From Caballeronia catudaia (GTDB taxonomy: Bacteria; Pseudomonadota; Gammaproteobacteria; Burkholderiales; Burkholderiaceae), in the NCBI RefSeq assembly GCF_001544755.2, contig NZ_FCOF02000019.1:62001-126000 (forward strand): 64,000 nucleotides of DNA, read 5' to 3'. The notes beneath the pieces were generated by a model. The model had not been told where the DNA came from. It did no database searches and saw only the letters and a list, made by a program, of their open reading frames with translations. Shown one piece after another: positions 19,086 to 27,707 of the stretch (within the stretch, counting starts at the first letter, position 1; each line of letters opens with the position of its first letter). The translations under genes were made by a program, and so were the position numbers.

Positions 19086-21569
19086 CTAGACCCTGACGAT
19101 CTTGACCGCGCACTTCTTGAAGTCGGTCTGGAACGAGATCGGATCGGTGGCGTCGAGCGTCACTTTGTTGATGAGCTGGCTCGAATCGAACCACGGCACG
19201 AACACGAGCCCGCGCGGCGGCTTGTCGCGGCCGCGGGTCTCGATGCGCGTGCGCATCTCGCCGCGCCGCGAGATCACGCGCACTTCGACGCCGCGCCGGA
19301 TGCCGAGCGCTTTCGCGTCGTCGGGATGCATGAAGCACACCGCATTGGGAAACGCGCGATAGAGCTCGGGCACGCGCCGCGTCATCGAACCGGAATGCCA
19401 GTGTTCCAGCACGCGCCCGGTCGCGAGCCAGAACGGATACTCCTTGTCCGGCGACTCGGCGGGCGGCTCGTAAGGCAGCGCCCAGATCACCGCGCGGCCA
19501 TCGGGATTGCCGTAGAACTGCCAGCCGGCGCCCTCTTTCACGTAAGGATCGGAGCCTTCCTTGTAGCGCCGCAGCGTCTCCTTGCCTTTCACCACCGGCC
19601 AGCGCAGCCCGCGCGCCTTGTGATAATCGTCGAACGGCGCGAGATCGTGGCCGTGCCCGCGGCCGAAGCTCGCGTATTCCTCGAACAGTCCCTTCTGGAG
19701 ATAGAAGCCGAACGCCTTGGCATCGTCGTTGCGATACTTCGCGTCTTCCTGCGACGCCGGGAATCTGTCGACCTGCCCGTTGCGATACAGCACGTCGTAG
19801 AGCGTCTTGCCCTTGTATTCCGGCTTCTTCGCGATGAGCTCGGCGGGCCACACTTCCTCGACCTTGAAGCGCTTGGAAAACTCGACGATCTGCCACAGGT
19901 CCGAACGCGCATCGCCGGGCGCGCTGACGAGCTGATGCCAGAACTGCGTGCGGCGCTCCGCGTTGCCATACGCGCCTTCCTTCTCGACCCACATCGCCGA
20001 CGGCAGGATCATGTCGGCGGCCACCGCCGTGACGGTCGGATACACCTCGGACACGACGACGAAGTTCGTGTCCTTTCGATAACCCGGCAGCCCTTCGTTG
20101 TTGATATTCGCGCCAGCCTGCATGTTGTTGTTGACCATCACCCAGTAGGCGTTGAGCTTGCCGTCGTGCAGCATGCGGTTCTGCAGCACGGCGTGAAAGC
20201 CCGGCTTGTCGGGAATCGTGCCCTCCGGCAGCTTCCAGATGTGCTCCGCTTCCTCGCGATGCTTCGGGTTGGTCACGACCATGTCGGCGGGCAGCCGATG
20301 CGAGAACGTGCCGACTTCGCGCGCCGTTCCGCACGCGGACGGCTGTCCGGTCAGCGAGAACGGGCTGTTGCCCGGCGTCGAGATCTTGCCCGTCAAGAGG
20401 TGCAGGTTGTAGACCATGTTGTTGGCCCACGTGCCGCGCGTGTGCTGGTTGAAGCCCATCGTCCAGAAAGACACGACCCTCGTCTTTGGGTCCGCGTACA
20501 GCTCGGCGAGCTGGTCGAGCTTGTTCTTCGACACGCCTGACAGCTTCGTGACATAGGCCGCGTCGTAGCGCGACACGAGCTTCGCGTAATCGTCGAACGT
20601 GCACGGCTGCGAGCCGTTCGGATCGTTCGCGTTCTTCGCCGCTTTCTGCAACGGATGATCGGGCCGCAGCCCATAGCCGATATCCGTATTGCCCTTCTTG
20701 AAGACGGTGTGCTTCTCGACGAAATCCTTGTTCACCTTGCCGTTCTTGATGATGTAGTTCGCGATGTAATTCATGATCGCGAGATCGGACTGCGGCGTGA
20801 AAATGATGGTCTCGTCGGCGAGATCGAAAGAGCGATGCTCGAACGTCGACAGCGTGACGACGCGCACGTTCGGGTCCGAGAGCCGCCGCCCCGTGACGCG
20901 CGTCCACAGCACCGGATGCATCTCGGCCATGTTCGAGCCCCAGAGCACGAAGGCGTCGGTTTCCTCGATGTCGTCGTAGCAGCCCATCGGCTCGTCCATG
21001 CCGAAGGTGCGCATGAAGCCGGTCACCGCGGACGCCATGCAGTGCCGCGCGTTCGGATCGAGATTGTTGCTGCGAAAGCCCGCCTTCATCAGCTTGAGGC
21101 CGGCATAACCTTCCCATACGGTCCATTGCCCCGAGCCGAACATGCCGATGGCGGTCGGTCCTTTCTCTTTCAGCACGCGCTTGAACTGCTCGGCCATCAC
21201 GTTGAAAGCCGTATCCCACGACACGGGCGCGAACTCGCCGTTCTTGTCGAACTTGCCGCCTTTCATGCGCATGAGCGGCGTGGTCAGGCGGTCCTGGCCA
21301 TACATGATCTTCGAGAGGAAATAGCCCTTCACGCAGTTGAGGCCGCGATTGACTTCCGCCTGCGGGTCGGCCTGCGTCGCGACGACGCGATCGGACTTCA
21401 CGCCGACGACCACGCCGCATCCGGTGCCGCAGAAGCGGCAGGGCGCTTTCGACCAGGCGATGTCGTCGCTTTGCGCAACGGCTTCCATGCCGGGCAGCGT
21501 GATGCCCGCGGATGCGGCCGCTGTCGTTGCGGCCGTCTGCTTAATGAACGCGCGACGAGTCAGTTTCAT
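19086..21569 (-). CDS. napA: Periplasmic nitrate reductase, catalytic subunit
   Basis: Molybdenum enzyme that reduces nitrate in the periplasm. The 827-residue protein begins with a twin-arginine signal (TRRAFIK, residues 4-10), so it is exported folded. A 4Fe-4S cluster is bound by Cys44, Cys47, Cys51 and Cys79 (CRFCGTGC ... LNCVKG), and the Mo ligand is Cys177 in NARHCMASAV. The C-terminal MopB-type domain ends normally. The start overlaps napD by 29 bases; an ATG just after the TGCTTA context gives MKLTRRAF. Confidence 0.97.
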   Translation of the reverse strand: MKLTRRAFIKQTAATTAAASAGITLPGMEAVAQSDDIAWSKAPCRFCGTGCGVVVGVKSDRVVATQADPQAEVNRGLNCVKGYFLSKIMYGQDRLTTPLMRMKGGKFDKNGEFAPVSWDTAFNVMAEQFKRVLKEKGPTAIGMFGSGQWTVWEGYAGLKLMKAGFRSNNLDPNARHCMASAVTGFMRTFGMDEPMGCYDDIEETDAFVLWGSNMAEMHPVLWTRVTGRRLSDPNVRVVTLSTFEHRSFDLADETIIFTPQSDLAIMNYIANYIIKNGKVNKDFVEKHTVFKKGNTDIGYGLRPDHPLQKAAKNANDPNGSQPCTFDDYAKLVSRYDAAYVTKLSGVSKNKLDQLAELYADPKTRVVSFWTMGFNQHTRGTWANNMVYNLHLLTGKISTPGNSPFSLTGQPSACGTAREVGTFSHRLPADMVVTNPKHREEAEHIWKLPEGTIPDKPGFHAVLQNRMLHDGKLNAYWVMVNNNMQAGANINNEGLPGYRKDTNFVVVSEVYPTVTAVAADMILPSAMWVEKEGAYGNAERRTQFWHQLVSAPGDARSDLWQIVEFSKRFKVEEVWPAELIAKKPEYKGKTLYDVLYRNGQVDRFPASQEDAKYRNDDAKAFGFYLQKGLFEEYASFGRGHGHDLAPFDDYHKARGLRWPVVKGKETLRRYKEGSDPYVKEGAGWQFYGNPDGRAVIWALPYEPPAESPDKEYPFWLATGRVLEHWHSGSMTRRVPELYRAFPNAVCFMHPDDAKALGIRRGVEVRVISRRGEMRTRIETRGRDKPPRGLVFVPWFDSSQLINKVTLDATDPISFQTDFKKCAVKIVRV

Positions 21570-21888
21570 CGGCGATGTCCTCGCTGAGCGAATCGGCGTG
21601 ATCGTGATGCTGATAGACGAGCGCGGTGCTCACGACATCCGGTATTGCCTGCACCGCGTGCAATTGCTCGGCAACGCAGGATGAGCGGTCCGCTTCGAGC
21701 GTGAGAGCGATCTTGCCGTCGGCGCTCGTGCCGTGAACCTGAGCGCCAGGCAACGCGGCGAGTGCGTGCATGACGTATTGCAGGGCTTCTATACGCGCGT
21801 ATACAACGACCCCGGCTATGTGAAATTCGCAAGACGTGTCCGTCTTGTCGTCGCGGCGGTCGTTGGTATCGACGGGCATGTGCTCCAT
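21541..21888 (-). CDS. napD: NapA maturation chaperone NapD
   Basis: Cytoplasmic chaperone that binds the NapA Tat signal peptide during cofactor loading. The 115-residue protein contains the compact ferredoxin-like NapD domain: FHIAGVVVYARIEALQYVMHAL, GAQVHGTSADGKIALTLEA and VSTALVYQHHD. It has a longer C-terminal tail than many NapD proteins, partly because its end overlaps the 5' end of napA. It follows napE after 25 bases. Confidence 0.93.
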   Translation of the reverse strand: MEHMPVDTNDRRDDKTDTSCEFHIAGVVVYARIEALQYVMHALAALPGAQVHGTSADGKIALTLEADRSSCVAEQLHAVQAIPDVVSTALVYQHHDHADSLSEDIADETDSSRVH

Positions 21889-21913
21889 TTAGTTCAAGTA
21901 GTCGCGACGCTCG

Positions 21914-22099
21914 TTAATGATGTGGCGGGCCGCCAATCAACATCTGGTAAAACCAGACCGCGAATCCGTAAGCGGCAATGATCACGACCGTGAGCACGGG
22001 AACCATGACGACGGTCAGAAACAAAAAGCTGCGCAACTCTTCGGATTTGCGTAGTTCGTCTTTTTCATCCATTTGGTGCGGCAGATCTCGGGTTGGCAT
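21914..22099 (-). CDS. napE: NapE, small membrane protein of the nap operon
   Basis: First gene of the nap operon. The 61-residue protein has the typical NapE pattern: charged N-terminus KSEELRSF followed by one membrane helix LFLTVVMVPVLTVVIIAAYGFAVWFYQML. The role of NapE is not established. Start is ambiguous: ATG 22099 (MPTRDLPHQ) or ATG 22072 (MDEKDELRK); neither has a clear ribosome-binding site. Confidence 0.88.
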   Translation of the reverse strand: MPTRDLPHQMDEKDELRKSEELRSFLFLTVVMVPVLTVVIIAAYGFAVWFYQMLIGGPPHH

Positions 22100-22152
22100 T
22101 GTGGGTTGGCCAGCACGAAAGACGACTCCATTGTTGGCAGATGGATTACTTC

Positions 22153-22167
22153 TTTTCAAGTTGAAAA
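22153..22167 (-). promoter_or_regulatory. Perfect palindrome upstream of napE
   Basis: TTTTCAA-G-TTGAAAA, a perfect 7-base inverted repeat with a 1-base spacer, lies 54-68 bases before the napE start. Its position fits an operator or an activator site of the nap-ccm operon. It does not match the FNR consensus (TTGAT-N4-ATCAA) or the NarL/NarP 7-2-7 site, so the binding protein is unknown. Confidence 0.4.
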
Positions 22168-22967
22168 TGGCGATGCCCACAGTGCGCCGGGTGTAATGAT
22201 TCGAGAGACGCGCATCGTTTCAAGTCTCGAAACGGATGGTGAGCGGATAAATGTCGCGCGCAATGCTGCATTTCGAATCTTCGACAGCGCTTTCGCCGTG
22301 ATCCGAGATTTGTCTGCCCCACGCATATTTAGAATGCGGGCAACCTCACTATCACGCGCCTTTCTCATGCCGACCAAATGATGACGCACAATAGAAACGG
22401 TACCAAATCGGCGTCTAAGTCCTTGATTCTGCAGGGCCAGTGTTTCTAATGTGCCCGGGAACCGCTCGGACAAGCCGAAAAAGGCGCGACTGCGGACGCA
22501 CACAAAGTTCGGCCCGGCTTATTCCATAAGGCTTTGCGCCCGCCTGAGGGTTACAAACCTGCCATGAGTGCAGAAGCGATGGCCGTCATGGTCGCGCGCT
22601 GTAGGCATTGCCGAAAATGAACGCGCATGACCGTTCCGGTGGCTGACCGCAGTTTGTGTCGGTCTATAAATAGCTGTTCGTTCGTGAACCTGTTGCTCGG
22701 ACTCTTGCGCGGTAGTCAATGGACCGCGTAGTTGTATCTCTGAGAACATCGGAACCCTTTAGTTAGCAAATCGTTTGTACTCCCAATGTAATTTCATTTG
22801 CGGTCGGTCGTCGGCGATATGACTGGAATGGCTCCGCATAACAGACGCCCAGGCTGGCAAGGTTGGCAATGTCGTGGATGCTCCGAGAAGGCGAAGCCGA
22901 GACTCTTATTCGCCTGAAGGCGGATGGGTCACGCTAACAGGCGATTCACCGAGCGTGTGCCGAAGCC
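22168..22967. other. Gene-poor stretch at the chromosome/island border
   Basis: About 800 bases with no gene I can support. Open frames on the - strand at 22156-22503 and 22519-22749 show no family pattern, no ribosome-binding site and irregular codon use. Base composition falls from the GC-rich nap genes to a more AT-rich mixture here, so the left edge of the accessory island probably lies in this stretch. Confidence 0.5.
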
Positions 22968-23000
22968 TTGAAGAAAGCCCTTCAACAGGGCTTTCTTCAA
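22968..23000 (-). terminator. Hairpin downstream of the HU-like 3' fragment
   Basis: A perfect 13-base inverted repeat, TTGAAGAAAGCCC (22968-22980) and its complement (22988-23000), with a 7-base loop. It lies 6 bases after the stop of the HU-like fragment on the - strand, where a terminator for that gene is expected. On the - strand the stem ends in a short TTCAA rather than a long T-run. Confidence 0.65.
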
Positions 23001-23006
23001 CGTGCC

Positions 23007-23201
23007 TCAGGCTGCCGCGTCCTTCAGCTTCTTGAGTGGGCGAACCTTTAGACGTACGGTCGCGGGCTTGGCGTCGAACCAGCGCTCTTCGCCGGTGAAC
23101 GGATCCTTGCCAAAGCGGCGCTTCTTGGCTGGAACTTGCTGGACGTTAATCTTCAACAGACCCGACAGCGTGAACTCGCCCAAGCCCTTCTTATGGACGG
23201 A
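23007..23201 (-). pseudogene. HU-family DNA-binding protein, 3' half only
   Basis: The last 64 codons of an HU-like nucleoid protein: VHKKGLGEFTLSGLLKINV, then QQVPAKKRRFGKDPFTGEER, WFDAKPATVRLKVRPLKKLK and a DAAA stop. The FGKDPFTGEERWF and PLKKLKDAAA segments are typical of the extended HU proteins of Burkholderia-like bacteria. The homology stops abruptly at base 23201; the matching N-terminal half is not upstream but occurs at 23740-23838 on the opposite strand. The gene is therefore split and presumably dead. Confidence 0.8.
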
Positions 23202-23739
23202 GCGGGCATGTACGGATCGGAGAAGCTTGGATCGGAAGAACTGCCCGAGGTCAGTTCAAACGCAAGAAGTGCTGCCGTATCAGCCCTTCAAGGAGTGCAT
23301 GCAAGACGCACCGCTCCTGTCCAAGCTAACCGCTCTTCGAGGGCGGTGCGCGTTGCATAGATGACTCTCTGGCTCGTATCCGAGAGCAGGACGCAGCCCG
23401 ATGCTTCGGCAGCCCCGGCACGCTCATTCCGTCCAAGCCAGGTAACGGGCGTTTCGCTCTTGCGCAAATGCGTCGCCGCAGCGTTCTTTCGTGCACGAAG
23501 CGCGCGGGACGAGATAGGCATCACTGCGGATCGCCGACGAGTGCCTCGCTGTGGCGGTAGCCATTCTTGTATCGAAGAGCCATCACCGCGCTGGTTTGCC
23601 TACAGTGTCTGCATGTCCTGACGGTCTGTTGCCGAAGCTCGCTTCCCGCGGCCAACTCGCAAACCTCATACGGGCGGTCTCACATGAGCGGGCATGCGTC
23701 AGCGGAACGTTGTCGCAAGCGCCCCACAGATTGCGTCCT

Positions 23740-23838
23740 TTTCCACGTCGAGCCCTTAAACCCATTGTGGCCGCACAGGCCGGTGTCGAACCGAAACAGG
23801 CCAAAGCCATTCTGGCCGCTCTCGAAGACACAACCGTC
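23740..23838 (+). pseudogene. HU-family DNA-binding protein, inverted N-terminal fragment
   Basis: A 33-codon stretch, FPRRALKPIVAAQAGVEPKQ followed by AKAILAALEDTTV, corresponds to the first helices of the same HU type (FTKASLVAHIAEQAGVEPKAVKAVLAALEDT in relatives, from memory). It lies on the + strand, while the 3' half is on the - strand at 23007-23201. Inverting about 23202-23840 would rejoin the two parts in order. The lysine-rich N-terminal tail of the family is not visible upstream. The 539 bases between the two fragments hold no gene I can support. Confidence 0.7.
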
Positions 23839-23868
23839 TCTGGCGAGGCTCAACGAGAGGATCGAGGC

Positions 23869-25710
23869 TCAATTAGTGCCGGTCAGCCGCGTCACGACCG
23901 CATCTAAATTTGGAGTCAGATCATGACGACGTAAATGTGCTCGGGCCAATAACGATGCCCGAGAAAGGGTTGCTCCAGTGGCGATGATCCTCCTCGCAGC
24001 CCATTCTAGACGCTGAATCTGGAACTCCGAGACGGTCTGGACGTTCTGCGCCAAAAAAGCTCGGCAGCGCGGGGCATTCGCCAACGTCACGGTCGAGTTG
24101 ATCCAGAGTCCTGCCTCGCGTGCGAGGGACTTGCGTGTTGTTCGTACAGGCTCCGCTTTCGCTTTGATACGCTTCAGCGCTTCGCGAAGTCTGATGCACC
24201 AACATCTGTCTCGTTCGCGCCAACCTTGTACGCTTCGTTCCTTGAAACATTTCTTATATGACGACATATACCATTCGTGATCGTGAATCGAGAGAACCGC
24301 GGCGATGTGGGGATGCTCCTTCATAGCACGTGTATGCGAGACGACTGGCATTTCAGTTAAAATTTTCGACCACTCTTTTCTATATCGGAGGATAAGCGAT
24401 CTTGTCACGCTCCGGGACGACACCCTGAGATGCTTTCCTCGAACGCCAAACCGCCTAACAACCCCGAAAGGTAGGCCCATGGTTTCCGCTATTTCGCTGC
24501 GGCTCATCCCCTCAAGCCTCAACCTTCTTGCATAGTCGCGCATATCATCTCCGTAACCGAGAACGCGGTCGACTACGGGCTCGGAAGTCCGTTTATCGCA
24601 AAGCCTAAAGCTGAACCAGAAGCCGCACGCGCAAGACGCTCGTCCTACCGGGTTCCCGTTCGGCCCTTCATGGAGGGCGACACGATCGAGCACGTGCCCG
24701 ACTCCATGTCTAGCGAAGCGATTTGGGCAGGTGAGTTGGGCCTCGGGTGTTGCAGTCGAGTTGAGCAAAGAAGGCCGCTCATCCGTCAGTGCATCGAAGA
24801 AATGCTCCAGGACGACGTGTTGTAAGGGTTGGTAGGTGTGCTTTCTCCAACGCGAGACCATCAATTTCAGAGGCCATGGATCCGCGCATCCGCTGCCAGC
24901 GACTGATAGGCCGCAAGCTTCGAGAAACTCCTCACCAAACATTCGCGAAAATGAGGCGCAGAGGGCTTTCGAATCGATGCAACCGGCACGGCATTCGAAG
25001 CCATTCTCTCTTGCCCGGGAAAAGTAATACTCGTATGTCGGCGGTCCTTGCACCCTAGGGGCGTCGTACAAAAGCGCCGCTGAGTTGACCATCACGTCGA
25101 CAACATGCGGGTTGCCGAGCCATAAGTCGCTACGGCGTTTTGCCGGTGTCGCGCCGCTCGGAATCTCCGCTTGGAGCGTGTGCCAACAAGCAGAGTTGTT
25201 CCTCCATGATCTGAACGGGACGTCCGAGATACGAAGCAATGTACGATGTCTCGTGCAAATGAAGACACCTGGCAATTGGTGCACTCGTCTCCAATATGGT
25301 TCACGGCCTGCTGAGACGTCCTCTTCGACGCACTGGGCACAGAATCGTAGTTTATCGGCACACTTGACCGTAGTCCGAAGCAAGCCCAAGATTGCATAGG
25401 GGCGGGGCAGTCCCCCTCTGATCGTTGAGGCGTATGCGGATTCCTTGACTTGAGGTGCTACAAAGCGGGTGAAGTATGGCAGCAAGGTGAAACGCTCAGC
25501 GATTTCGATGGCTGACATGTTCCAAACTGCATGTGTCTCGCGAGCGATATGATCAAGTCCGCAAAGAATCTCGCCCCTACCTGGTTGAGCATCACCGAAT
25601 AGGGCTCGTGTCGCGTTGCCTTGCTCCGATACCCCGACATCTTTCATGTATCGAGCTATCGTGCTGTATAGGTGCTCATCGTGATAGGGCGTAGAGAGTG
25701 CGGTCGTCAT
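23869..25710 (-). CDS. tniQ: TnsD/TniQ-type target selector, second copy
   Basis: A 613-residue TniQ-family protein, long like TnsD, predicted to bind a chromosomal attachment site and recruit the TnsABC transposase. It opens with PYHDEHLYSTIARY, the family N-terminus. A zinc-finger set CAQC (Cys124, Cys127) and CTRH (Cys152, His155) surrounds the conserved WRRVHQLPGVFIC. A second cysteine set (CPNRF, CACGF) and helix-turn-helix-like segments (LRLEGMSRSEIAETMGLPFG) lie in the C-terminal half, as in TnsD. It is the last gene of the transposition operon, 16 bases after the first tnsD-like gene. It is clearly diverged from that copy, so the two may read different target sites. Confidence 0.88.
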   Translation of the reverse strand: MTTALSTPYHDEHLYSTIARYMKDVGVSEQGNATRALFGDAQPGRGEILCGLDHIARETHAVWNMSAIEIAERFTLLPYFTRFVAPQVKESAYASTIRGGLPRPYAILGLLRTTVKCADKLRFCAQCVEEDVSAGREPYWRRVHQLPGVFICTRHRTLLRISDVPFRSWRNNSACWHTLQAEIPSGATPAKRRSDLWLGNPHVVDVMVNSAALLYDAPRVQGPPTYEYYFSRARENGFECRAGCIDSKALCASFSRMFGEEFLEACGLSVAGSGCADPWPLKLMVSRWRKHTYQPLQHVVLEHFFDALTDERPSLLNSTATPEAQLTCPNRFARHGVGHVLDRVALHEGPNGNPVGRASCACGFWFSFRLCDKRTSEPVVDRVLGYGDDMRDYARRLRLEGMSRSEIAETMGLPFGVVRRFGVRGKHLRVSSRSVTRSLILRYRKEWSKILTEMPVVSHTRAMKEHPHIAAVLSIHDHEWYMSSYKKCFKERSVQGWRERDRCWCIRLREALKRIKAKAEPVRTTRKSLAREAGLWINSTVTLANAPRCRAFLAQNVQTVSEFQIQRLEWAARRIIATGATLSRASLLARAHLRRHDLTPNLDAVVTRLTGTN

Positions 25711-25726
25711 TTCGGGCTCCGTTATT

Positions 25727-27547
25727 TCAATCGGATTGACTTTGCGAGTGCCTATCTATCAACCTATCGACGGTCGCTGCAACCGCGGTGTTCTTCACTC
25801 TAGAAATGCCGGCCTGACGTAGAAGCTTCCAACGAGTAACAGGGATGTCAGCAGTCACCAACGTCTGCCTGGCTGCTTCTAGGCGACGAACTTGGAACTC
25901 CTCTGCGGATTCCGCAAGTTCGGCCAAGACCGCGTCGCATAGGGGAAGCTTGTGTCTTATTGACATGCGCCGCACTGACAGCCCTGCTTTAGCAGCAATC
26001 GCCACTTTGCTCGCACGAACCAAGCTTGGACCCGCTGATAAGATCGTGGCCGCTGCTCGCTGCAAACGAATCTTGTATGCTTGGTCGCGTCTCGCCCATT
26101 CAGAAGCGACGTTTTGATTTTTCAAATTCTCATACCGCGCGGCACATTGCGTCAGCCATTCCTTGTCGTATTGACATAGTCGGTTATATAGATACTTATT
26201 GCGCATGGCGGCGGCGAGGTGACCCTCAGGAGCGACGGAGCGCAGCAGCTCTTTCCATTCACATCTCCATTCGAGCAACTGCTCGCGGGTTGGGCGCGCC
26301 CGAGGTTTTTCGTCCGGCCGTTGGAGCATTCGCCGAGCCGCCCTTGGTGGGAGGCCCATCGCTCGTTCTATTGCGGGGAACGATAAACCTTCATTTCGCA
26401 TCGTCTGCACCGCGCCGCACAAATCTTTTCCGTACTGGGTAACCTGCACATCGTTTGGTATGTTGGTATCCGCCGAACAACCGGAAAAAGTGAAATGTAT
26501 TCCGCAGCACCTGCAATGGCCGTGATAACGGCTTTTACCGGCTATCGTTCTGGAAGTTCTAATGTGGTCAATGATATGACCGGCTGGATGCGAAGCGTAC
26601 TGGTTGGGACATACAACCCTCGCTTTCGAAGGCGCGAGGTCGGCCCGAATCCGCCGCGCTGTGTTGTCGCATCTCTCAAGGAAATTTCCGAGAAGAATGT
26701 ACTGGAGCGGGTGAAACGCTACGTTTCGACACCGAATCAACCTCGCTGGCCAAGGGTTTGGCTGAAGGCGAGACATATCCAGGCCTGTGGCTTCGAGATA
26801 TGCTCCGCCATACATCTCCGTAAGTCCATTCACGATGGCTTCGGTATCAACGTAACCATTGGCCTTTACGAAGCCTCGATCGGCCGCTAGCTGGAGCCAC
26901 TCTGTCTCCGCAGAACGCAGATGCGGCTGCGGTTCGCTTCGAACAAGAGCGTCGGCTGATATTTCCATAGCTGTCTGGACTTCGGCGTTGCGCCGCCAGG
27001 AAGAAACATGTTCGGCGGGATCCAGCCTGTAGACACCTGACTTCGTCGCCCGAGGATCGCGGACGCTCAACAAGGGGACGCGGTGGTACGGACAGATGAA
27101 AACGCCGGGCAATTGGTGTACCCGCCTCCAGCATGGCCGACGCCCTTCCAGCACGTCTTCCATTGCACACCTTGGGCAATACCGGAGGCCGGCATTCCGT
27201 GCCACCGGTGATTTATTCACCTGCAAGATGACGGCCGGTGCTATCCCGTCTCTCGCAGTGATTGCGGCATAAGCCGCGGTTCGCCGACTTTGGGTCGAAT
27301 AGACGGCGTAATAGGGAGCGACTGTGTAGCGCTGAGCAATTTCAAGTGCTGACAAGCCCCACGCTAGATCAGTCTGGCGCGAAAACTCCGCTAAACTGCA
27401 AATTAGCTCCTTCTTCGGGCGAGCGACGGTGCCGAACAGAGTGTTGAGGGCGAACGTCGGAGCCGTTATGTTGGCCGCCTCCAGATAGCGTGCGATGACG
27501 CTGTAGAGCGATTCGCCATCGTAAGGCAAAGGCATGGCGACGGACAT
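25727..27547 (-). CDS. tniQ: TnsD/TniQ-type target selector, first copy
   Basis: A 606-residue TnsD-like protein. The start ATG 27547 is set by GGAGG eight bases upstream; the open frame beyond is a shadow. Same layout as its neighbour: PYDGESLYSVIARY, zinc ligands Cys124, Cys127, Cys152 and His155 (CPRC ... CPYH) around WRRVHQLPGVFIC, a second cysteine pair (CRCCG), then a C-terminal helical DNA-binding part with AMRNEGLSFPAIERAMGLPP. Family knowledge: TnsD binds a specific site near a conserved gene and, through TnsC, directs insertion beside it. It follows tnsC after 160 bases. No cas genes accompany it, so RNA-guided targeting is not indicated. Confidence 0.9.
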   Translation of the reverse strand: MSVAMPLPYDGESLYSVIARYLEAANITAPTFALNTLFGTVARPKKELICSLAEFSRQTDLAWGLSALEIAQRYTVAPYYAVYSTQSRRTAAYAAITARDGIAPAVILQVNKSPVARNAGLRYCPRCAMEDVLEGRRPCWRRVHQLPGVFICPYHRVPLLSVRDPRATKSGVYRLDPAEHVSSWRRNAEVQTAMEISADALVRSEPQPHLRSAETEWLQLAADRGFVKANGYVDTEAIVNGLTEMYGGAYLEATGLDMSRLQPNPWPARLIRCRNVAFHPLQYILLGNFLERCDNTARRIRADLAPSKARVVCPNQYASHPAGHIIDHIRTSRTIAGKSRYHGHCRCCGIHFTFSGCSADTNIPNDVQVTQYGKDLCGAVQTMRNEGLSFPAIERAMGLPPRAARRMLQRPDEKPRARPTREQLLEWRCEWKELLRSVAPEGHLAAAMRNKYLYNRLCQYDKEWLTQCAARYENLKNQNVASEWARRDQAYKIRLQRAAATILSAGPSLVRASKVAIAAKAGLSVRRMSIRHKLPLCDAVLAELAESAEEFQVRRLEAARQTLVTADIPVTRWKLLRQAGISRVKNTAVAATVDRLIDRHSQSQSD

Positions 27548-27707
27548 TTTTGATACCTCCGCGTGATATGCGATATCGATCGTGCCGGGCCTTCCCGATG
27601 TTTGGCCTGACTCGGCGCTGTAGCAGAACGAAGGTCTGCTCCAGCGCCGGCAGAGAGATGACATAGCCACTCGTTCGTCCACCCGGCGAAACGGAACAAA
27701 ATCGAAT

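Noticed and set aside
18036..20540. 834-codon open frame on the + strand opposite napA/napB/napC
   Set aside because: Same GC effect; composition is His/Arg/Glu-rich and no domain is visible, while the - strand carries complete nap genes.
22156..22503. 115-codon - strand frame upstream of napE
   Set aside because: No ribosome-binding site, no family pattern and it contains the palindrome upstream of napE, so it is probably non-coding.
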